This document shows, in pieces, positions 1-5,193 of a stretch of 7,682 bases of DNA; position 1 is the stretch's first letter; the number at the start of each line of letters is the position of its first letter. The stretch comes from an uncultured Selenomonadaceae bacterium (lineage in GTDB: Bacteria > Bacillota > Negativicutes > Selenomonadales > Selenomonadaceae): assembly GCA_910579115.1 (NCBI GenBank), contig CAJTSO010000067.1, positions 669 to 8,350 on the forward strand. The letters run 5' to 3'. Made by a program: the position numbers and the translations under genes. The notes below the pieces were generated by a model that did not search any database, was not told where the DNA came from, and worked only from the letters and a program-made list of their open reading frames with translations.

Positions 1-528
1 ATAGTGGCCAGAGATGATACGGGGCTCTTTATCGTGGACCAGCACGCCGCCCATGAACGGATCCTCTACGACCGGCTGTGCGCCGTGAGCGACAATGTTC
101 CCTCCCAAGGGCTGGTGCTTCACCAGATTCTTGATTTTCCGCCGGTGGAGAGCCAGCTGATCGCCGGGGAGCAGGAGCTGTTAAATCAATTTGGTTATTA
201 TCTTGAGCCCTGCGGAGAGTACCAGTTCCGCCTGACGGCCGTCCCGGCGGATATTCCCGTCAGTGAGGCGGTAGATACGATCCGGCAGATTTTGATGAGC
301 GTTACCGAGGAGAAGAATGTCACCGCTGCCAATCTCCGCCATCATTGTCTGGCAACCACCGCCTGCCATGGCGCCATCCGGCAGGGAGACGAGTTGACGG
401 TAAGGCAGATGCAACTGCTCCTCGAGGAGCTGGCCAGGACGAACCGGCCCTATACCTGCCCCCATGGCCGGCCTACGATCCTCCGCTTTGACCGGGATGC
501 CCTGGCCCTGATGTTCAAGCGGACATGA
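1..528 (+). CDS. mutL: DNA mismatch repair protein MutL, C-terminal part (5' end outside window)
   Basis: MutL couples mismatch recognition by MutS to strand incision and excision in the cytoplasm. Only the last 175 codons are present; the frame is open at base 1, so the ATPase half lies upstream. What is seen is the C-terminal dimerisation/endonuclease domain. It has the DQHAAHERI block near the start (bases about 37-63), an ACHGAIRQGDEL block in the middle, and CPHGRPT followed by a MFKR tail at the end. In MutL endonucleases of bacteria other than the E. coli type, the first block is DQHA(x)2E(x)4E and binds metal with the CPHGRP motif. Here the last position of that block is Asp instead of Glu. 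The gene is followed after 33 nt by a methyltransferase gene on the same strand, probably in one operon. Identification is firm from these motifs. Confidence 0.96.
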   Translation: MVARDDTGLFIVDQHAAHERILYDRLCAVSDNVPSQGLVLHQILDFPPVESQLIAGEQELLNQFGYYLEPCGEYQFRLTAVPADIPVSEAVDTIRQILMSVTEEKNVTAANLRHHCLATTACHGAIRQGDELTVRQMQLLLEELARTNRPYTCPHGRPTILRFDRDALALMFKRT

Positions 529-561
529 GAAGAATCTGATAAGAAGCCGAGAAAGAATTTT

Positions 562-1359
562 ATGGACGCATTTCCGGTTATAATAACTACCGGGCGCAAG
601 CCCACCGCCGCTGACCACGCCCGGGCGGATCTCGGGGCAAAGATCCTCGGGGGAAGGGTGGTTCCCCGCCGCAATGACTCTATTGCTGAGCTTTTGAAAA
701 AGTACGGGGCGCCGGTCATTTTGGTAGCCAGGGACGATACGCTGGTTCTGGAGGAGGCTGATGACAGGCTCTTCTTTCATCCCAGCCTGGCCCATGTAAG
801 GCTGAAAAATATCAGGCTCCACGGAGCGGCCGACCACCTTATAGGGGCCCTGGACCTCAGACCGGGTCAATCGGTACTGGACTGTACCCTGGGTCTGGGG
901 GCAGACGCTATCGTGGAAAGCTATGCCGTTGGAGAGAGCGGTCAGGTAACGGCCCTGGAGAAAAGCCCGCTGATCGCTCTTGTAATAAGCTATGGACTGG
1001 CTCATTACAAGGGGGATAACGATGATGTCCGTTCCGCCCTGCGGCGGATAAAGGTTATCAACGACGATTACCGGTCTTATCTGAAGGGGCTGCCGGATAA
1101 ATCCTTTGACGCGGTGTACTTTGATCCCATGTTCCGCTGTCCTATGGAGAAATCCGCGCCCCTTTCTCCCCTGCGGCAGCTGGCGGAAGGAAGCCCCCTG
1201 GAGGAGGAGTCGGTAAGGGAAGCCTGCCGGGTGGCCAGAAGGCGGGTGGTAATGAAGGAGGCCTGGTACAGCCGGGAATTCGCCCGTTTAGGCTTCTCAG
1301 AGTTTTCCGGAGGAAAATGGTCGAAGATAAGATACGGCATCATCCGGACAGACAAATAA
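562..1359 (+). CDS. Class I SAM-dependent methyltransferase, RsmJ/DUF548-like
   Basis: This is a 265-aa cytoplasmic protein with a class I methyltransferase core. Motif I for SAM binding is VLDCTLGLGAD (about residues 105-115), and the acidic motif ALEK follows at about 131-134. The catalytic-type motif is FDPMFR (about 187-192). The DPMF signature and the preceding HPS...R.L.....D block resemble RsmJ (DUF548), the 16S rRNA m2G1516 methyltransferase of Proteobacteria. About 70 residues precede the core and contain a TTGRKPTAADHARADLGAKI segment, which RsmJ does not have as far as I recall. The substrate, probably rRNA, is inferred only. The ATG at 562 is chosen because it gives the full N-terminal domain; the Shine-Dalgarno is weak (GAGAAAG at about 549-555), which fits translation after mutL. 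The stop codon lies inside the left edge of the shared terminator. Confidence 0.85.
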   Translation: MDAFPVIITTGRKPTAADHARADLGAKILGGRVVPRRNDSIAELLKKYGAPVILVARDDTLVLEEADDRLFFHPSLAHVRLKNIRLHGAADHLIGALDLRPGQSVLDCTLGLGADAIVESYAVGESGQVTALEKSPLIALVISYGLAHYKGDNDDVRSALRRIKVINDDYRSYLKGLPDKSFDAVYFDPMFRCPMEKSAPLSPLRQLAEGSPLEEESVREACRVARRRVVMKEAWYSREFARLGFSEFSGGKWSKIRYGIIRTDK

Positions 1360-1410
1360 AAAGACAGCCGGTGAACGGGAGGACCACGCCACCGGCTGTC
1401 TTTTTATTTG
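1353..1410. terminator. Bidirectional rho-independent terminator between convergent genes
   Basis: Perfect 21-bp inverted repeat: left arm 1353-1373, right arm 1390-1410, with a 16-nt loop. The core is GACAGCCGGTG / CACCGGCTGTC, flanked by A5 on the left and T5 on the right. Either strand therefore gives a GC-rich stem followed by a U tract. It lies between the methyltransferase (its last codons overlap the left arm) and the oppositely oriented DUF1858 gene, and should serve both. Confidence 0.93.
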
Positions 1411-1429
1411 CCTTTTTTGAAGCGCTGCT

Positions 1430-1663
1430 TTAAGCTTGTTTTGCCTCGGCTCTGGCGGTCTCCGCTTCATCCACCGCCGCGTTGAGGGAGGCCATGAGCA
1501 GGTCGATGTCGAGCCCGTGGCCAGCGGCCCCCTGCTCGATGCTTTCAAAGTGAGCGGCGGCGCAGCCGATGCAGCCCATGCCGCTGTTCATGAAAGCTTC
1601 AATGGTTTCCGGATACTTCTGAACAACCTCCAGGATACCCATATCTTTAGTGATTTTTGCCAT
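1430..1663 (-). CDS. DUF1858 domain protein (hybrid-cluster-protein-associated redox disulfide type)
   Basis: This 77-aa soluble protein is made up almost entirely of the DUF1858 domain. It opens with KITKDMGILEVVQKYPETIEAF and then has GMGCIGCAAAHFESIEQG, with Cys31 and Cys34 forming a CxxC pair. The C-terminal 25 residues are an Ala/Glu-rich helix. In this family the conserved cysteines are thought to act as a redox disulfide or metal/sulfur site, and some members sit beside hybrid-cluster proteins or are fused to other redox modules. No hybrid cluster gene is visible here. The start is supported by an AGGAGG Shine-Dalgarno (complement of 1671-1676) 7 nt upstream of the ATG. It is transcribed alone, from its own extended -10 promoter to the bidirectional terminator. 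The family call is firm; the function is unknown. Confidence 0.9.
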   Translation of the reverse strand: MAKITKDMGILEVVQKYPETIEAFMNSGMGCIGCAAAHFESIEQGAAGHGLDIDLLMASLNAAVDEAETARAEAKQA

Positions 1664-1670
1664 TTTATAT

Positions 1671-1676
1671 TCCTCC
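1671..1676 (-). promoter_or_regulatory. Ribosome binding site of the DUF1858 gene
   Basis: The complement of 1671-1676 reads GGAGGA within AAAGGAGGAA, 7 nt before the ATG at 1663. It fixes the start of this small gene. Confidence 0.88.
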
Positions 1677-1707
1677 TTTGGGAAACTTACAGGACAATCC
1701 GTGGAAG

Positions 1708-1716
1708 ATTATATCA
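1708..1716 (-). promoter_or_regulatory. Extended -10 promoter of the DUF1858 gene
   Basis: On the minus strand the sequence reads TGATATAAT, an extended -10 (TGn plus consensus TATAAT), with the hexamer at 1708-1713. No good -35 is visible at 16-18 nt spacing, which extended -10 promoters tolerate. The transcript would start near 1701, giving a leader of about 37 nt that carries the AGGAGG site. Confidence 0.7.
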
Positions 1717-1753
1717 TATGCGGTGGAAGAAGGGAAGAAGATTTAGATTACAG

Positions 1754-1791
1754 AAAAAGACTGTGAAAAAACGTTGGCGTTTTTCACAGTC
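1754..1791 (-). terminator. Rho-independent terminator of the carboxyltransferase gene
   Basis: Read on the minus strand, GACTGTGAAAAACG (1791-1778) pairs with CGTTTTTTCACAGTC (1773-1759) around a CCAA loop, with one extra T bulged. A run of five T follows (1758-1754). It begins 30 nt after the carboxyltransferase stop. The plus-strand side lacks a T tract, so it acts in the minus direction only. It separates this gene from the DUF1858 unit. Confidence 0.9.
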
Positions 1792-1821
1792 TGGTAATTT
1801 CTCTGCCCGCGGCAAAGAGAA

Positions 1822-3291
1822 TTATTTGTCCAGGGCCTTATGGAGCTCTGCCTTCAGGGCGTTGGCATCCTCGATGGCGAGGAGCTGGCCCAGGAGAGCC
1901 TTTGCCTTGTTGGCGGTGATATAGCGGAGGTTCTTGTGGAAGAACTCGGCCGCAACCTGGGGGAAGAGGGCATAGGAGAGAACGTCCTCCTCCGGCGGGT
2001 TCATATAGCCCTGCTGTTCAAGCTCTGCCTTGAACTGGGCCATGGTCTTTGCCTTGGCATCATCAGCCCGCATATCGGTGATGATGTCCTCCTCAGCAAT
2101 GTGCATGGTGTTGATGAGGAAGTCCTTGTCGATAGGCTTCGGAGTCTTGCCGAACTTGCCCCGGGCCAGATCCTTGACTTCGTTGGGCACCATCTTGTAG
2201 CGTTCTCCCAGCATGACGTTGAATGTAGCCTGGGTGCCTACGATCTGGCTGGAGGGAGTGACGAGGGGAGGATAGCCCAAGTCGGCCCGAACCCGGGGCA
2301 TTTCGTCCAGCAGATCCTGATACTTGTCTTCCATCCCCTGTTCCTTCAGCTGGTTCACCATGTTGCTGAGCATCCCTCCCGGAATCTGGAAATCCAGGAC
2401 GTTGGGGTTCACGTCGAAATATCCCTTGAGTCCGAACTCCTTGATGAGCTCCCCCTTTACCTTCAGGAAGTGTTGGGAAATGGGATTGAGGGCCTTACGG
2501 TCGAGACCGGTGTCATAGGGGGTGCCCACGAGGGTTTCGATCATCGTCTCTGTGCAGGGCTGGCTTGTATCGCAGGCAAAGGGAGCGAGGGCGCAGTCGA
2601 TGATGTCCACTCCTGCCTCGATAGCTTTCAGGTAGGTCATGGAGCCAAAGCCGGAGGTATAGTGGGTGTGAAGCTCAATGGGAACCTTTACGGCCTTCTT
2701 CAGCTTTTCGACAAGATCCTCGGCTACATAGGGCTTCAGGAGACCGGACATATCCTTAATGCAGACGGAGTGAACGCCCATCTTTTCCAGTTGCCTTGCC
2801 AGTTCCACAAAGGTGTCGTTGGTGTGGAATGGGCTGATGGTGTAGACGAGGCAGCCCTGGACATGGGGCTTCTCCTTGCACTTCAGAGCCTCGTCAATAG
2901 AGGTCTGGAGGTTGTCAATGTCGTTTAAGGCATCGAAGATGCGGAATACCTTGACGCCGTGCTCGGAGGCTTTGCGGACGAAGGCCCGAACCACGTCGTC
3001 GTTGTAGTGGTTGTAGCCCAAGAGATTCTGGCCCCGAAGGAGCATCTGGATGGGGGTTTTCTTCAGGTGGGCCCGCAGGATGTCAAGGCGCTCCCAGGGA
3101 TCCTCGTTCAGGAAGCGGAGACAGCTGTCGAAGGTAGCGCCACCCCACGCTTCAAGGGCATTATAGCCTATGGCGTCAAGAGCGTCCAGCTGGGGGACCA
3201 TCTGCTCAATGCGCATCCGGGTGGCGCACAGGGACTGGTGCGCGTCCCGGAGAATCGTTTCGGTAATTTTCACAGGTTTCTTAGCCGTCAT
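1822..3291 (-). CDS. Carboxyltransferase subunit (pyruvate carboxylase subunit B / oxaloacetate decarboxylase alpha type), no biotin domain
   Basis: This 489-aa cytoplasmic enzyme moves a carboxyl group between oxaloacetate/pyruvate and biotin on a partner protein. The N-terminal half is a TIM barrel of the HMG-CoA lyase-like type. Visible metal and active-site residues are Asp16 in TILRDAHQS, Lys179 in CIKDMSGLL (the carbamylated lysine of the family), and His208/His210 in ELHTHYTSG. Thr242 in DTSQPC corresponds to the threonine needed for carboxyl transfer in relatives. The C-terminal half is the conserved carboxylase domain, with PGGMLSNM, LVTPSSQIVGTQA and SYALFPQVA. The protein ends without a Pro/Ala linker or a biotinylation AMKM motif, so biotin must be on a separate carrier not in this window. 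TSQP and HTHYTSG point to the OadA/PycB type rather than the transcarboxylase 5S subunit, but that is not excluded. A GGAGAGAGG Shine-Dalgarno (complement of 3301-3309) lies 9 nt before the ATG. Confidence 0.9.
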   Translation of the reverse strand: MTAKKPVKITETILRDAHQSLCATRMRIEQMVPQLDALDAIGYNALEAWGGATFDSCLRFLNEDPWERLDILRAHLKKTPIQMLLRGQNLLGYNHYNDDVVRAFVRKASEHGVKVFRIFDALNDIDNLQTSIDEALKCKEKPHVQGCLVYTISPFHTNDTFVELARQLEKMGVHSVCIKDMSGLLKPYVAEDLVEKLKKAVKVPIELHTHYTSGFGSMTYLKAIEAGVDIIDCALAPFACDTSQPCTETMIETLVGTPYDTGLDRKALNPISQHFLKVKGELIKEFGLKGYFDVNPNVLDFQIPGGMLSNMVNQLKEQGMEDKYQDLLDEMPRVRADLGYPPLVTPSSQIVGTQATFNVMLGERYKMVPNEVKDLARGKFGKTPKPIDKDFLINTMHIAEEDIITDMRADDAKAKTMAQFKAELEQQGYMNPPEEDVLSYALFPQVAAEFFHKNLRYITANKAKALLGQLLAIEDANALKAELHKALDK

Positions 3292-3316
3292 GGTATGATA
3301 CCTCTCTCCAATACTT

Positions 3317-3337
3317 TGCCGCAGAAATCCGGCGGCA
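3317..3337 (-). other. Small hairpin in the carboxyltransferase mRNA leader
   Basis: TGCCGC (3317-3322) pairs with GCGGCA (3332-3337) around a 9-nt loop. It ends 7 nt upstream of the Shine-Dalgarno region (3301-3309) on the minus strand and has no T tract, so it is not a terminator. It may stabilise the leader or be chance. Confidence 0.4.
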
Positions 3338-3360
3338 GGTGAAATATGACTTCGTCAATC

Positions 3361-3389
3361 AGTATATTGTCTGGAATAGGGAATGTCAA
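3361..3389 (-). promoter_or_regulatory. Near-consensus sigma-70-type promoter of the carboxyltransferase gene
   Basis: On the minus strand there is TTGACA (3389-3384), a 17-nt spacer, then TATACT (3366-3361): perfect -35, five of six at -10, ideal spacing. Transcription would start near 3354, leaving a leader of about 63 nt. The start point coincides with a short palindrome TGACTTCGTCA (3347-3357), and the leader contains a 6-bp hairpin at 3317-3337. Confidence 0.87.
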
Positions 3390-3537
3390 CGAAATTTGAG
3401 ATGAATACATGAAAACATGGCACAAAGTTATGTGGTTTTCAGCCGTAAATCAACCCCCAAGCTACGGGTTTTGAATATTTATACATAGCCTATATGCAGA
3501 CCGGCCGATTTTTCCCGCAGGATTTGGTTCTTTTTTG

Positions 3538-3555
3538 TTGCAGTAGTTGCAGTAA
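3538..3555 (+). repeat. Tandem 9-nt repeat at the TRAP operon -35 region
   Basis: TTGCAGTAG is followed directly by TTGCAGTAA, eight of nine positions identical. The second copy contains the proposed -35 hexamer. It could be a direct-repeat operator or simply chance; no regulator is encoded next to it. Confidence 0.5.
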
Positions 3556-3575
3556 ATGTATAAATGGTGTAGAAT
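3547..3575 (+). promoter_or_regulatory. Promoter of the TAXI-TRAP operon
   Basis: TTGCAG (3547-3552), a 17-nt spacer, and TAGAAT (3570-3575): four of six at -35 and five of six at -10 with ideal spacing. Transcription would start near 3582, giving a leader of about 56 nt. A second TTGCAG with a TATAAA at 3559-3564 has only 15 nt between the hexamers and is less likely. Confidence 0.68.
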
Positions 3576-3621
3576 GACAACAGCAGTTTATCGGTTTAGT
3601 CTGAAATCCCAAGACAAATTC

Positions 3622-3628
3622 AAGGAGG
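3622..3628 (+). promoter_or_regulatory. Strong ribosome binding site of the solute-binding protein gene
   Basis: AAGGAGG, a full match to the anti-Shine-Dalgarno core, lies 9 nt before the ATG at 3638. It decides that start, which also gives a complete lipoprotein signal peptide. Confidence 0.9.
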
Positions 3629-3637
3629 AGAGATGTA

Positions 3638-4660
3638 ATGAAAAAACTGTTTGCAATGCTCATGGCTTTCATGGTTTCCGCAGCTATGTTTACCGGCTGC
3701 GGTGGGGACAAGAAAGCCGAGGCGCCCAAGGATCAGAAAGCGCAGACTCATAAGGTTGACCGCTCCAAGGAGTTCATTACCGTGCTTACCGGTCCCACCA
3801 GCGGTATCTACTTCCCCATCGGCGGCGCATTCTCCAAGGTGATCGGCGAGATGGGCTACAAGACCAGCGCTACCGCTACCGGCGCTACCGGCGAGAACAT
3901 CAATGCCATTCTCACCGGCAAGGGTGAAATGGCCATCGCCATGTCCGACTCCGTCATTCAGGCGGTTGAGGGCTTCGGCGCTTATGAAGGCAAGCCGAAG
4001 GCTACCGATCTTCGGGTCATGATGGGCCTGTGGCCGAATGTGGTCCAGATCGTTACTACTGCTGACAGCGGCATCAAGACCTTCCAGGACATCAAGGGCA
4101 AGCGGGTCGGCGTCGGCGCTCCAAACTCCGGCGTTGAGCTGAACGCCCGCATGATTTTCGAGGCCAACGGCATGAGCTATGCCGATGCAAAGGTGGACTA
4201 CCTCTCCTATGGCGAGGCCATCGATCAGATGAAGAACGGTCAGTGCGACGTGGCCTTCGTTACATCCGGTCTGGGTAACGCTACCATCAAGGAGCTGGGC
4301 ACCGCCAAGGAGGTCGTCTTCGTGCCGGTGGATGGCGAGGCCCTGAAGAACCTCACTAAGAAGTATCCCTTCTACATCGAGTGGAAGATACCGAAGGAAA
4401 CCTACGGCACCAAGGCTGACACCGTGACTGCCGCCGTTATGAATGTAATGCTTGTATCCAAGAGCCTCTCCGATGATGTGGTCTACGACCTGCTGGATGG
4501 TATTTACAGCCCGAAGGGCCTTGAAGGGATCGGCGCTTCCCACGCCACAGCGAAGCGGGAGATCAAGCCGGATACCGCCCTCAGAGGCATCACCGGCACC
4601 AGCCTGAAGCTCCATCCGGGCGCTGAGAAATACTACAAGGACAAGGGCATCATCAAGTAA
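3638..4660 (+). CDS. TAXI family TRAP transporter solute-binding lipoprotein
   Basis: This 340-aa extracytoplasmic receptor captures a substrate for the fused TRAP permease encoded two genes downstream. Residues 1-20 form a lipoprotein signal peptide (KK, then a hydrophobic core) ending in the lipobox FTGC with Cys21 as lipidation site. A charged Lys/Glu/Gln linker to about residue 45 follows, as expected for anchoring at the outer face of the cytoplasmic membrane. The TAXI fold signature GPTSGIYFPIGGAF is at about 52-65. ATGATGENINAILTGKGEMA and MSDSVIQA (about 79-108) match the family's ligand-binding region. Length is usual for the family. TAXI proteins are known to bind glutamate/glutamine or 2-oxoglutarate in characterised cases; the substrate here is not known. 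Codon use appears highly biased (GGC, ACC, AAG, ATC), which suggests strong expression. Confidence 0.95.
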   Translation: MKKLFAMLMAFMVSAAMFTGCGGDKKAEAPKDQKAQTHKVDRSKEFITVLTGPTSGIYFPIGGAFSKVIGEMGYKTSATATGATGENINAILTGKGEMAIAMSDSVIQAVEGFGAYEGKPKATDLRVMMGLWPNVVQIVTTADSGIKTFQDIKGKRVGVGAPNSGVELNARMIFEANGMSYADAKVDYLSYGEAIDQMKNGQCDVAFVTSGLGNATIKELGTAKEVVFVPVDGEALKNLTKKYPFYIEWKIPKETYGTKADTVTAAVMNVMLVSKSLSDDVVYDLLDGIYSPKGLEGIGASHATAKREIKPDTALRGITGTSLKLHPGAEKYYKDKGIIK

Positions 4661-4689
4661 TATAGGTCGATTCATGACTAAACCATAAA

Positions 4690-5193
4690 ATGAATATGGC
4701 AAGAAGGCATCTGACGGCCTGCCTTGCGCTCCTGGTGGCTGCCGCCTCGCTCTTTGCGGGGTGGCAGGGCTGGGGGAGGCAGGAGCGGCTCCTCAGAATA
4801 TACGACTATGAAACCGGCGAGCTTATCAGGCAGGAGCCGGTGAAGGTCGGGGATAAACTTTTTTTTGGATGGGTTCATTCCTGGGAAAAAATTCCATGGC
4901 ACGAGTATTATCACATAGAAAAGGATAATACTCTGGTGCTGGATACCATCGCTTATCCTGCTTTTGGCGCGGGGATCCCTGAGAACAAGGGGAAGAAGTG
5001 CTACGTAAAGAACAAGATGATATACATGGATGAAATCGGTCAGGTTTTTCCGCAATTCGACTGGATAAATTCACATTTCGCCACGAGAGATATTAAACTC
5101 AACGATGAGCTTTTGATGACGGGAAAGGATTTACCCGAGCATCGAAGGCTTATTTTACGCATTGAAGAAAGGAGGCTGTGGGATGGAGGATAA
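4690..5193 (+). CDS. DUF1850 domain protein of TAXI-TRAP operon
   Basis: This 167-aa protein has an N-terminal basic and hydrophobic segment (RRHLTACLALLVAAASLFAG, about residues 5-24). That predicts a signal peptide or membrane anchor, with the rest outside the cytoplasmic membrane. The domain shows the DUF1850 hallmarks: a GWVHSWEKIPWHEYYHIE segment (about 60-77), corresponding to the family's HSVEK..E block, and AFGAGIPE (about 91-98). DUF1850 genes recur between the TAXI receptor and the fused permease, so a role in that transporter is likely; its biochemical function is not established. The start is uncertain: ATG 4690 and ATG 4696 are both possible and neither has a clear Shine-Dalgarno. 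The gene starts 29 nt after the receptor stop and overlaps the permease start by 11 nt. It appears more AT-rich than its neighbours and has an 8-T run at 4859-4866. Confidence 0.87.
   Translation: MNMARRHLTACLALLVAAASLFAGWQGWGRQERLLRIYDYETGELIRQEPVKVGDKLFFGWVHSWEKIPWHEYYHIEKDNTLVLDTIAYPAFGAGIPENKGKKCYVKNKMIYMDEIGQVFPQFDWINSHFATRDIKLNDELLMTGKDLPEHRRLILRIEERRLWDGG
5168..5175 (+). promoter_or_regulatory. Ribosome binding site deciding the permease start
   Basis: AAAGGAGG lies inside the end of the DUF1850 gene, 7 nt before the ATG at 5183. An in-frame TTG at 5162 would extend the protein by 7 residues, but it lies upstream of this site, so the ATG at 5183 is preferred. Confidence 0.88.

Larger units (their letters stand above)
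3292..3637. other. Divergent intergenic regulatory region (346 nt)
   Basis: This gap separates the carboxyltransferase (leftward) from the TRAP operon (rightward). It is visibly more AT-rich than the flanking genes. It holds the minus promoter (3361-3389), the plus promoter (3547-3575) and a tandem TTGCAGTAg/TTGCAGTAa repeat at 3538-3555. A weak AACCC/GGGTT inverted repeat lies at 3452-3470. I see no convincing riboswitch and no small gene with a ribosome binding site in the remaining stretch 3390-3537. Confidence 0.75.

Noticed and set aside
1840..2928. Long open frame on the plus strand opposite the carboxyltransferase
   Set aside because: It is a shadow: the minus frame carries all conserved catalytic motifs, while this frame has none and no ribosome binding site.
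3354..3389. Two GTCAA half-sites 31 bp apart near the carboxyltransferase promoter
   Set aside because: Five-base matches are expected by chance, and one lies within the -35 hexamer itself.
3452..3470. AACCC/GGGTT inverted repeat in the intergenic region
   Set aside because: Only 5 bp with a 9-nt loop and no clear T tract; too weak to call a terminator or riboswitch.
3869..3895. Repeated GCTACCG units in the solute-binding protein gene
   Set aside because: They encode the Ala/Thr/Gly-rich TAXI family segment and follow from codon choice; not a separate repeat element.
3620..4702. Long open frame on the minus strand opposite the solute-binding protein gene
   Set aside because: An antisense shadow of a strongly codon-biased gene; no family motifs and no ribosome binding site.
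5162..5182. TTG start extending the permease by seven residues
   Set aside because: It lies upstream of the AAAGGAGG site that serves the ATG at 5183 and would need a start without a ribosome site.
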